The notes below the pieces were generated by a model, which ran no database searches, had not been told where the DNA came from, and saw only the letters and a list, made by a program, of their open reading frames with translations. From assembly GCA_018829205.1 (NCBI GenBank), contig JAHJUE010000030.1, forward strand, positions 85,612 to 149,611: a DNA stretch of 64,000 nt, in the 5' to 3' direction. A program made the position numbers and the translations under genes. Below are positions 8,992-16,922 of this stretch, piece by piece; positions within the stretch are counted from its first letter, which is position 1; the number at the start of each line of letters is the position of its first letter. This stretch comes from Bacteroidota bacterium. Lineage in GTDB: Bacteria > Bacteroidota > Ignavibacteria > Ignavibacteriales > Melioribacteraceae.

Positions 8992-11900
8992 ATGTGTGAT
9001 TTTGTTCATCTTCACAATCATTCCCATTACAGTTTACAAGACGCGGCTTGCACCATAGATTCATTAATTAACGCGACGGTCCAGAATAAAATGGACGCGA
9101 TTGCGTTAACCGATCACGGTGTTATGTATGGAGCTTCCGAGTTTTCCAAGAAAGCTAAAAAGGCCGGGGTTAAGCCTATACTTGGAATGGAGGCTTATAT
9201 TGTAATGGAGGGAAGCCATACCGGCCGTGGAGAAGAATCTAAAGGCAACGGACGAAGCAGAAAAAAACATTATAATCATCTAGTGCTTCTGGCTAAAAAT
9301 AAAATAGGTTATAAAAATTTAATAAAACTTTCTACTATTGGTCATACCGAAGGATTTTATTACAAACCAAGAATTGACCTTGATACATTGAAGCTCCACA
9401 GCGAAGGATTGATAAGCACCTCGGCATGTTTAGCGGGGCCTGTATCCGTGCATCTGTTAAACGGCGATTATGCAAAAGCAAGGCAGGCGGCCGTTACGCT
9501 TCAGGAAATTTTCGGCGATGATTTTTATCTAGAAATTCAGGATCATAATCTTGAAGGTGATACCGCTATTCTAAATGGTATGCCTAAACTTTCTCAGGAA
9601 CTTGGTATAAAATTAGTCGCAACAAATGATATTCATTATGTCGAAAAAGAACATTCCGTTGCTCATAATATTCTGCTTCTTCTTGGAGATAAAACCGGAG
9701 ATGTGGATTACAAAGATTTAAGGTACAAAACTGATCAGGTTTATTTCAAATCAACAGAAGAAATGAAAAATCTGTTTAAGAATTATAAAGGCTCAATTGA
9801 AAACACTCTTGAAATAAACCAGAAAATAAATTTTAAACTTGAGTTCGAGGAATTTCATTATCCCAAATTCCCGGTTCCCGAAGGATTAACTCTTGATAAC
9901 TATTTTGAACAGCTTGCGCTTGAGGGCCTTCATAAAAAAGTTAAAAAAATTAATACCGATGTTGAAGATAGATTTAAATATGAAGTCGGCATAATTCAGC
10001 AAATGGGTTATTCGGGATATTTTCTTATTACGCAGGATTTTATAAATGCAGCTAAAAGTAAGGGCATTCCTGTTGGGCCAGGCAGAGGAAGCGCGGCGGG
10101 CAGCCTTGTCGCTTACGCGCTTGGAATTACTAATGTAAATCCCTTGGACTATGATCTTCTGTTTGAAAGGTTTTTAAATCCTGCCAGAAAATCAATGCCT
10201 GATATTGACGTTGACTTTGCCGATGATCAGCGCGGCGAAGTTATTGAATACGTTAAAGAAAAGTATGGCGAAGAGTCCGTTTGCCAGATTATTACTTTCA
10301 ACAGGCTTTCATCAAAAGCCGTTTTAAGAGATGTAGCAAGAGTATTAAAAATTGCTATACCGCAGGTAAATAATGTAACTAAATGGATACCTTCAAAATT
10401 CGGAAGAGTTTATACAATTCAGCAGGCGCTTGATGAAGTGCCCGAACTTAAATGGGTGAAAACTTCGGACGATCCTGTAATTCAGGAATGGATTAAATAT
10501 TCAAAGATTCTTGAGGGCATGAACCGTAACGCTTCAAAACATGCGGCCGGAGTGGTTATTACACCCGGACAGGTAAGTGATTTTGTGCCGTTGGCTAAAG
10601 CAGGCGGCGACGGTGATCTTGTTACTCAATATAACATGAAGGAACTTGAGGACGCGGGTCTGTTAAAAATGGATTTTCTCGGACTCCGCACCTTAACAAT
10701 AATTAGAGATACGGTTGATCTTGTTAAAAAAACAAGAGGCGTGGAAATTGATATAGAAAATATCCCTCTTGATGATAAAAAAACTTATGAACTTTTCTCA
10801 AAGGGCAGAACTACTGCTGTATTTCAGTTTGAATCGGCCCCGATGCGCGAATACCTTTTAAAATTAAAACCTACTTCTATTGATGATCTGGCCGCAATGA
10901 ACGCGCTGTACCGTCCGGGTCCTATGGATTTTATTGATGATTTTATCGCCTGCAAAAACGGGAAAAAAGAAATTAAATATTCGCACCCTGTTCTTGAACC
11001 AATTCTGAATGTTACCTACGGTACCATAGTTTACCAGGAACAGGTAATTCAAATTGCAAACAAAGTCGCGGGTATGAGTCTTGCCGAAGCCGATTTGCTC
11101 AGAAGAGCTATGGGTAAAAAAGATACCGCGGGCATGGCGGAACAAAAAAAGAAATTTACAGAAGGTGCCGTAAAAAATAATATCCCTGAAAAAATTGCGG
11201 AAGAAATTTTTGCCGTAATTGATAAATTTGCAAACTACGGTTTTAATAAAAGTCATGCCGTTGCTTACAGTATTGTAGCGTATCAAACGGCATATCTTAA
11301 AGCAAATTTTCTTGCTGAATTTTTAGCCGCCAACTTAACTAACGAATTCGGCAATACGGATAAAGTTACGCTGCTTCTTGAGGATTGCAGAAAATTAAAA
11401 GTAAAAGTTTTGCCTCCCGATATTAATAAACCTTCTGTGTTTTTTACGGTTGAAAACAAAAAAATTATTTTTGGAATGTCCGCAATAAAAAACGTGGGAA
11501 TAAATGCCGTAAAAGATATTATTAGAGCAAGGGAAGAATTAGGGAAAAACTTTACAAGCATTTTTGATTTATGCGCGCATGTTGATACAAGGATTGTAAA
11601 TAAAAGAGTATTGGAAGGTTTAGTTAAAGCGGGTGCTTTTGATAAAATAAAAGGATCCAGAGCTCAAAACTTTTCCGCAATTGAAATCGCGCTTGAATTC
11701 GGAAGTAAAATTAAATCCGCACTCGAATCGCATACAGGGAGTTTATTCGGCGGACAGGATGAAGCGTTTGATATTGATGAACCGGAATTTGAAGATATTC
11801 AGCCATGGAGTTCAAAAGTTAAACTTGCAAAAGAAAGAGAAGTACTTGGTTTTTATTTATCAGGTCATCCGCTCGCAAAATATGAAACAGATTACAGGTC

Positions 11901-12441
11901 GTTTGCTACAGTTAGATTCGGTGAACCTGAAACTTTTGCGATGGACAGACTTGTAATAGGAATTGGAGTTATAACCGAAGTTAGAACCAAGATTGACAAG
12001 TCCGGTAAAACAATGGCCTTCTTTAAACTGGATGATTTTTCAGGTTCATGCGAATGTTTGATGTTCTCAAAGATTTATAAAGAATTCGGCGAATGTATTG
12101 AAGAAGAAGCTACAATACTTGTAAAAGGCAAAATTGAAAGCAGCGGCGACGCGGTTAAACTTCACGTGGATGAAGCAATGCCGCTTGAGAACGCGAAAAA
12201 TACAATGGCAAAAAAACTTGTCGTTTGCGCCGATATTGAAACGGAAACCGAAGATACAGTTATTAAACTCAAACAAGTATTTTTGCAAAACGAGGGGAAT
12301 ACACCTGTTGTTTTTTCAGTAAAAGAGAATGATTTAACTAGAAATTTTATTACCGATTACAAAATTTCGATCAATGACGAACTTTTGAACAATATAAAAG
12401 AATTAATTGGCGACAACTCAATTTTATATTCAACAATTTAA
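8992..12441 (+). CDS. dnaE: DNA polymerase III subunit alpha
   Basis: This 1149-residue protein is the replicative polymerase of the cytosolic replisome. The N-terminal PHP domain begins FVHLHNHSHYSLQDA and carries LTDHGVMYG. The polymerase core has the active-site run MPDIDVDFADD with acidic residues D404, D406 and D408, preceded by GPGRGSAAGSLV, and RPGPMDFIDDF further on. A helix-hairpin-helix region follows, then an OB-fold (about 985-1060, VIGIGVITEVRTKIDKSGK). Length and order fit DnaE rather than PolC, since no embedded exonuclease is seen. The start ATG 8992 gives MCDFVHLHNH, the normal PHP beginning. Confidence 0.97.
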   Translation: MCDFVHLHNHSHYSLQDAACTIDSLINATVQNKMDAIALTDHGVMYGASEFSKKAKKAGVKPILGMEAYIVMEGSHTGRGEESKGNGRSRKKHYNHLVLLAKNKIGYKNLIKLSTIGHTEGFYYKPRIDLDTLKLHSEGLISTSACLAGPVSVHLLNGDYAKARQAAVTLQEIFGDDFYLEIQDHNLEGDTAILNGMPKLSQELGIKLVATNDIHYVEKEHSVAHNILLLLGDKTGDVDYKDLRYKTDQVYFKSTEEMKNLFKNYKGSIENTLEINQKINFKLEFEEFHYPKFPVPEGLTLDNYFEQLALEGLHKKVKKINTDVEDRFKYEVGIIQQMGYSGYFLITQDFINAAKSKGIPVGPGRGSAAGSLVAYALGITNVNPLDYDLLFERFLNPARKSMPDIDVDFADDQRGEVIEYVKEKYGEESVCQIITFNRLSSKAVLRDVARVLKIAIPQVNNVTKWIPSKFGRVYTIQQALDEVPELKWVKTSDDPVIQEWIKYSKILEGMNRNASKHAAGVVITPGQVSDFVPLAKAGGDGDLVTQYNMKELEDAGLLKMDFLGLRTLTIIRDTVDLVKKTRGVEIDIENIPLDDKKTYELFSKGRTTAVFQFESAPMREYLLKLKPTSIDDLAAMNALYRPGPMDFIDDFIACKNGKKEIKYSHPVLEPILNVTYGTIVYQEQVIQIANKVAGMSLAEADLLRRAMGKKDTAGMAEQKKKFTEGAVKNNIPEKIAEEIFAVIDKFANYGFNKSHAVAYSIVAYQTAYLKANFLAEFLAANLTNEFGNTDKVTLLLEDCRKLKVKVLPPDINKPSVFFTVENKKIIFGMSAIKNVGINAVKDIIRAREELGKNFTSIFDLCAHVDTRIVNKRVLEGLVKAGAFDKIKGSRAQNFSAIEIALEFGSKIKSALESHTGSLFGGQDEAFDIDEPEFEDIQPWSSKVKLAKEREVLGFYLSGHPLAKYETDYRSFATVRFGEPETFAMDRLVIGIGVITEVRTKIDKSGKTMAFFKLDDFSGSCECLMFSKIYKEFGECIEEEATILVKGKIESSGDAVKLHVDEAMPLENAKNTMAKKLVVCADIETETEDTVIKLKQVFLQNEGNTPVVFSVKENDLTRNFITDYKISINDELLNNIKELIGDNSILYSTI

Positions 12442-12507
12442 GAGTTTGATTTAGGGAATCTTATTTCTTAATTTCGTCAACCATTTAAATAAATAACAAG
12501 AGGAATA

Positions 12508-13332
12508 ATGGAAAAGAAGTGGGCTTTGATTTTAGGCGCCTCAAGCGGATTTGGCGGAGCTACTGCCGTTGAACTTGCAAACGCAGGATATAATATTATT
12601 GGAATACATCTTGACCGTCAATCAGGAATGGACGCAGTTAAAAAAATTATTAAGAATATTGAAAAAACCGGTCAGCAGTCTGTTTTCTTTAACGTCAACG
12701 CTGCAGACCCGATGAGAAGAAGCGACATACTTGATGAAATAAAAGATAGATTGACTACCAAGGAAGGCAACAGTGTTTATGTACTTGTGCACTCGCTGGC
12801 TTTCGGAACTTTAAAACCTTACATATCAAAAGATCCGAACGAATGCATTTCGCAGCAGCAGATGCAGATGACGCTTGATGTAATGGCGCATTCGATTGTT
12901 TATTGGACACAAGGTTTAATTCAAAGAAATCTGCTTGCGAATGGCGGAAGAATTTTCGGATTAACAAGCGCAGGCTCGCAGACAGTTATACCTAATTACG
13001 GAGCTGTATCTGCAGCAAAAGCCGCGCTCGAAGCTCATTTAAGACAACTGTCTGTTGAACTTGGCGGAATGGGTATTACCGCTAATTCTATAATGGCCGG
13101 AGTTACCGATACGCCCGCATTAAGAAAAATTCCCGGAAACGATAAAATGCTTAACGCCGCAAAAATGAAAAATCCTACCGGAAGATTAACAACACCTGAA
13201 GACGTGGCAAGAGCAATTAGATTGTTGTGCAGCCCCGAAGCCGATTTTATTTCGGGCAATGTACTCGGTGTTGATGGCGGTGAATATATTGTAAATTATA
13301 TAGGCGACAAAGTTAGCAAAGCCATCAAATAA
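12508..13332 (+). CDS. SDR oxidoreductase, enoyl-ACP reductase-like (FabL type)
   Basis: A 274-residue short-chain dehydrogenase/reductase. The N-terminal nucleotide motif is GASSGFG (residues about 10-16). The catalytic Tyr and Lys are Y164 and K171, spaced Tyr-X6-Lys, the spacing of enoyl-ACP reductases (FabI/FabL) rather than the Tyr-X3-Lys of ordinary SDRs. The closing segment (NPTGRLTTPEDVARAIRLL, then GNVLGVDGGEY) resembles Bacillus FabL. The likely reaction is NAD(P)H-dependent reduction of a trans-2-enoyl thioester in fatty-acid synthesis or modification. It lies 19 bases before an acyl-CoA dehydrogenase gene, which supports acyl-thioester chemistry. Whether it is the cell's main enoyl reductase cannot be decided here. 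Confidence 0.75.
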   Translation: MEKKWALILGASSGFGGATAVELANAGYNIIGIHLDRQSGMDAVKKIIKNIEKTGQQSVFFNVNAADPMRRSDILDEIKDRLTTKEGNSVYVLVHSLAFGTLKPYISKDPNECISQQQMQMTLDVMAHSIVYWTQGLIQRNLLANGGRIFGLTSAGSQTVIPNYGAVSAAKAALEAHLRQLSVELGGMGITANSIMAGVTDTPALRKIPGNDKMLNAAKMKNPTGRLTTPEDVARAIRLLCSPEADFISGNVLGVDGGEYIVNYIGDKVSKAIK

Positions 13333-13351
13333 TATATTAGGAATATAGATA

Positions 13352-14494
13352 ATGTTCGAATTCAAATTTACTGAAGAACAAAATATGCTTCGCGAAATGG
13401 TTCGCGATTTTACAAACAATGAAATTAAACCAATTGCTTCTAAGATTGATGAGAATGAAAAAATCCCTGAGGATTTAATTAAAAAAATCGGTGAACTTGG
13501 ATTAATGGGTGTCTCTTTTCCCGAAGAATACGGCGGCGGTGGATTTGGCGAAATAGGTTACTGTATTGTTCAGGAAGAAATTGCGCGCGGCTGCATGTCA
13601 ACCGCTACAATGAACGGTGCTCACCAGTCAATAGGTTCTAATGTAATTTATCTAGGCGGAACCGAAGAACAAAAACAGAAATATTTAGTGCCTTTGGCAA
13701 GCGGTCAAAAAATAGGAGCTTTCTGTTTAACCGAGGCTCAAGCGGGATCAGATTCATTTCACCTTAAAACCAGGGCTGAATTAGACGGCGATGAATGGGT
13801 GCTTAACGGTGAAAAACTTTGGATTACAAACGGATCAATTGCTCATATAGTTTCCGTATTTGCAAGAACGCCAAAAGGAATTAGCGCCTTTATCGTGGAA
13901 ACCGATACGCCGGGATTTACGGCTGGTCCGCCTGAAAAGAAAATGGGTATTAAAGGCAGCGTTACTAATCCTATTAGTTTTGATAATGTTAGAATCCCAA
14001 AAGAAAATTTAATTGGAACCGACGGAAGAGGTTTTTTAATAGCGATGAAAACTCTTGATGCTGGCCGATTAGGTTTGGGGGCAGCCTGTTTGGGAGCTGC
14101 AAAAGAACTTTTGGAATTATCTACTGTATACGCAAAACAGCGTAAACAATTTGATACGGCGATCAGTAATTTTCAGGCAGTGCAATTTATGCTCGCCGAA
14201 ATGGCTATGATGATTTATAATATGGAATCCATTGTTTACAGAACCGCGGTTGATTATGATTTGAAGAAACCGATTTCTCAGCAGTCGGCATTTGTGAAAT
14301 TATATTGTTCGGAAGCATTGGATAATATTGCCGATTTAGCGGTACAGGTTCACGGCGGAATGGGTTATTCTAAAGAATTGCCTGTTGAAAGATTTTACCG
14401 CGACGCAAGAATAAATAAAATTTTTGAAGGTACAAATGAAATTCAAAAAGGAATAATTGCGCGCGATGTAATAAAGAAAAACGGAAAAATGTAA
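13352..14494 (+). CDS. Acyl-CoA dehydrogenase
   Basis: This 380-residue flavoprotein has the classic layout: an all-alpha N-domain (FTEEQNMLREMVRDF), a middle beta-domain with CLTEAQAGSDSF and EKLWITNG that bind FAD and substrate, and a C-terminal alpha-domain with RKQFDTAISNFQAVQF, QVHGGMGYSKELPVERFYRDA and FEGTNEIQ. The catalytic base is E359, in the position used by short/medium-chain butyryl-CoA-type dehydrogenases. It introduces the 2,3-double bond into acyl-CoA and passes electrons to ETF. It is probably co-transcribed with the SDR upstream and trxA downstream (32-base gap). The chain-length preference is not readable. Confidence 0.93.
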   Translation: MFEFKFTEEQNMLREMVRDFTNNEIKPIASKIDENEKIPEDLIKKIGELGLMGVSFPEEYGGGGFGEIGYCIVQEEIARGCMSTATMNGAHQSIGSNVIYLGGTEEQKQKYLVPLASGQKIGAFCLTEAQAGSDSFHLKTRAELDGDEWVLNGEKLWITNGSIAHIVSVFARTPKGISAFIVETDTPGFTAGPPEKKMGIKGSVTNPISFDNVRIPKENLIGTDGRGFLIAMKTLDAGRLGLGAACLGAAKELLELSTVYAKQRKQFDTAISNFQAVQFMLAEMAMMIYNMESIVYRTAVDYDLKKPISQQSAFVKLYCSEALDNIADLAVQVHGGMGYSKELPVERFYRDARINKIFEGTNEIQKGIIARDVIKKNGKM

Positions 14495-14526
14495 TTATTA
14501 ATAAAATGTATAAGGAGTTGTAAAAT

Positions 14527-14856
14527 ATGCATCCTATCACTATAACTGATGATAACTTTGAACAAGAAGTGCTGAAATCCGACAAGCCTGTTATTATTGA
14601 TTTTTGGGCTGCCTGGTGCGGACCATGCAGAATGATTGCGCCGATTATAGAAGATCTGGCAAAAGAATACGATGGTAAAATTAAAATTGGTAAACTCGAT
14701 GTTGATGATAATCAAAACACATCAATTAAATTCGGCGTTAGAAGTATTCCTACAGTTTTATTTTTTAATAACGGCGAAGTAAAAGACACAATTATCGGCG
14801 CGGTTCCTAAATCGCAGTTTGTTGAAAAAGCTAATTCCATTTTAGCTACTGCTTAA
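14527..14856 (+). CDS. trxA: Thioredoxin
   Basis: A 109-residue protein with the canonical active site WCGPC (C31 and C34), the buried Asp in VIIDFWA (D25), and the cis-proline loop SIPTVLFF. It reduces protein disulfides in the cytosol using electrons from thioredoxin reductase. Length is normal and no signal peptide is present. It starts at ATG 14527 with AAGGAG (about 14512) upstream and is followed by a good intrinsic terminator at 14888-14918. Confidence 0.96.
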   Translation: MHPITITDDNFEQEVLKSDKPVIIDFWAAWCGPCRMIAPIIEDLAKEYDGKIKIGKLDVDDNQNTSIKFGVRSIPTVLFFNNGEVKDTIIGAVPKSQFVEKANSILATA

Positions 14857-14887
14857 TCTATTGCAAGTAAAATAGAATAACATTTCT

Positions 14888-14918
14888 TATGCCGTCTTTT
14901 TAGGCGGCATATTTTTTT
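14888..14918 (+). terminator. Rho-independent terminator after trxA
   Basis: The stem TATGCCG (14888-14894) pairs with CGGCATA (14905-14911) around a 10-base loop, and seven T residues follow (14912-14918). It closes the SDR/acyl-CoA dehydrogenase/trxA transcript; serA begins 20 bases later and so needs its own or read-through transcription. Confidence 0.85.
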
Positions 14919-14937
14919 ATAACTATTAAATGAAAAA

Positions 14938-16518
14938 ATGAAAAAAGTAATTATTACAGATAAATTAAATGAACAAGTAACAGAACTGTTTATAAAAAAT
15001 TCAATCGAAGTAGATTATAAACCAGGGATTTCCTCAGATGAATTATTAAAAATAATCGGAAATTATAATGCCCTTATTGTAAGAAGTCAAACCAAGGTTA
15101 CCGAAGAAATAATTTCTAAAGCTAAAAACCTCGAAATTATTGGAAGAGCGGGAACCGGTGTCGATAATATTGATTTAACTGCGGCAACAAGAAAAGGCAT
15201 TGTTGTTATGAATACACCGGGCGGCAATACAATTTCCGCCGCCGAACATACCATTGCAATGCTGCTTTCTTTATGCAGAAGCATTCCCCAAGCGAACGCT
15301 ACAATGCGAGAAGGAAAATGGGATAGAAAAAGTTTTTACGGCGCTGAACTTTTCGGTAAAACTTTAGGCGTGCTTGGATTGGGTAAAATCGGAAGGGAAG
15401 TTGCAAAAAGACTTAAAGCTTTTGAAATGACTATTATTGGTTTTGATCCTGTATTATCTGAAAAAGCCGCCGAAGAACTTGGAATTAAATTAGTTTCAGT
15501 TGAAGAATTGTTAAAAGAATCTGATTTTATTACGGTACATGTTCCGTTAAATGATGAAACAAAAGATTTAATTTCCGATTCCCAGCTTTCAATTTTAAAG
15601 AGCGGCGTAAGAATTGTTAATTGCGCAAGAGGCGGAATAATAAATGAAGACGCTGTAATTAAAGGAATTGAAAAAGGTATAATTGCTGGGGCAGCGTTCG
15701 ACGTTTTTGAAACCGAACCTCCTGAAAATAAAAAATTGATTAATCACCCGAAAGTTATAACAACCCCTCATCTCGGGGCTTCTACAGAAGAAGCGCAGGA
15801 AAAAGTTTCTTTCCAGATATGCAACCAGATAATAGATTATTTTACAAATAACGGCGTAGTCGGCGCCGTAAATGCATTGTCTATCCAGTATTTAAATGAC
15901 AATCTTGTAAAACCGTATATTTCATTGGTAGAAAAAATTGGGTTGTTTATTTCGCAGTCTGCCGAATACCCGGTAACTGAATTTAAAATAAAATATAACG
16001 GCGTTAACCTTGACACATATTCCGAACTGCTTACATCGGCACTGTTAAAAGGATATCTTGAAAAAAGAATTGATGAACCGGTAAATTATATTAATGCAAA
16101 GTTTTTTGCCGAAGACAGCGGACTTAATATTGTAGAATCAATTTCAAGTAAGGATAAAATTTATCAGACTCTTATTGAAGTTGAGGCAGTTTATAAAACG
16201 AATAAAATTTCAATTTCGGGAACACTTGGATTAAACGGCGAAATTAGAATAGTTTCGCTTGATAATTATAACATTGACCTTGTTCCCGAAGGCAGAATGA
16301 TTATATATTATAATATTGATAAACCCGGTGTATTGGCAAAAGTAAGTCATTTTCTTGCGGCCGAAAATATTAATATTGCGGGCGTATTTTTAGGCAGAAA
16401 AGATAAAGGATCTCAGGCTTTAACTGTAATGAAGGTCGACGATGAAATTACCGAAAATTCTTTAAGTAAAATAAAAACAATAGATGAAATTAAAAGGGTA
16501 ATTTGCGTAAATATATAG
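14938..16518 (+). CDS. serA: D-3-phosphoglycerate dehydrogenase (long form with ASB and ACT domains)
   Basis: This 526-residue enzyme catalyses the NAD-dependent oxidation of 3-phosphoglycerate, the first step of serine synthesis. It has the substrate-binding lobe (GRAGTGVDNIDL), the Rossmann dinucleotide site GVLGLGKIGREV, and the catalytic triad blocks NCARGGIINED (Arg), FETEPPE (Glu) and TTPHLGAST (His). After residue about 315 comes the allosteric-substrate-binding (ASB) domain, then a C-terminal ACT domain (YNIDKPGVLAKVSHFLAAEN). It is the long type 1 form of Bacillus and Mycobacterium. A second, shorter hydroxyacid dehydrogenase with an ACT domain is encoded at 41585-42775. Confidence 0.95.
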   Translation: MKKVIITDKLNEQVTELFIKNSIEVDYKPGISSDELLKIIGNYNALIVRSQTKVTEEIISKAKNLEIIGRAGTGVDNIDLTAATRKGIVVMNTPGGNTISAAEHTIAMLLSLCRSIPQANATMREGKWDRKSFYGAELFGKTLGVLGLGKIGREVAKRLKAFEMTIIGFDPVLSEKAAEELGIKLVSVEELLKESDFITVHVPLNDETKDLISDSQLSILKSGVRIVNCARGGIINEDAVIKGIEKGIIAGAAFDVFETEPPENKKLINHPKVITTPHLGASTEEAQEKVSFQICNQIIDYFTNNGVVGAVNALSIQYLNDNLVKPYISLVEKIGLFISQSAEYPVTEFKIKYNGVNLDTYSELLTSALLKGYLEKRIDEPVNYINAKFFAEDSGLNIVESISSKDKIYQTLIEVEAVYKTNKISISGTLGLNGEIRIVSLDNYNIDLVPEGRMIIYYNIDKPGVLAKVSHFLAAENINIAGVFLGRKDKGSQALTVMKVDDEITENSLSKIKTIDEIKRVICVNI

Positions 16519-16922
16519 GTATGCATTAAATTATTATGTATTTATTAAAATCTTGACAAATATGTATGCTTATGTTAAATTCATTAACGAAAACAATGAA
16601 ATTAATCTGAAGGGTAATTTTTATTACAGTACTTCTTTTAGTGCTTGATTAAAAGTGTGTATTATTTTATTTTAACGTCGTTTTAGGATATAATTATTTA
16701 ATGACAGGAAAATTTTTTCAGATTAGACAAATAACTATGCTAAAAAGTTCCCCCAATAACTTCTATATAAAGAAATCTGAAATTCATAAGAATTTTCTAA
16801 ATTCAAGAACAATAAATAATAACAAAAACAACTTCTATCAAGGAGGTGAAAGTGATATAAATTTTTTTTACAATTTATTTTTTCTTTAGCCCTTTCTTTA
16901 ATTAACAAATAAGGAGAAAAAT
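16519..16922. other. 404-base intergenic region: promoter and long untranslated leader of the TonB receptor operon
   Basis: No credible conventional gene is present. It contains the promoter candidate at 16553-16581, which would give a leader of about 335 bases, a perfect Shine-Dalgarno match AAGGAGGTGA at 16840-16849 followed by the tiny frame GTG ATA TAA (16852-16860), and a second ribosome site (AAGGAG, about 16912) that serves the receptor ATG at 16923. The long leader could host post-transcriptional control; I recognise no known riboswitch. Confidence 0.55.
16553..16581 (+). promoter_or_regulatory. Sigma-70-like promoter for the TonB receptor operon
   Basis: A -35 box TTGACA (16553-16558) is followed after 17 bases by the -10 box TAAATT (16576-16581), with TG at 16573-16574 giving an extended -10. 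The same arrangement recurs at 46023-46051 and in front of the LacI gene at 61565-61593, though the last lacks the TG. Confidence 0.6.

Noticed and set aside
10864..11561. Antisense frames of 140 and 92 codons inside dnaE
   Set aside because: They lie fully opposite a well-supported dnaE coding region, have no recognisable motifs and no ribosome sites.
16701..16889. 62-codon frame in the leader of the TonB receptor
   Set aside because: Asn/Lys/Phe-rich translation of AT-rich DNA, no ribosome site before its ATG, and it runs through a perfect Shine-Dalgarno sequence.
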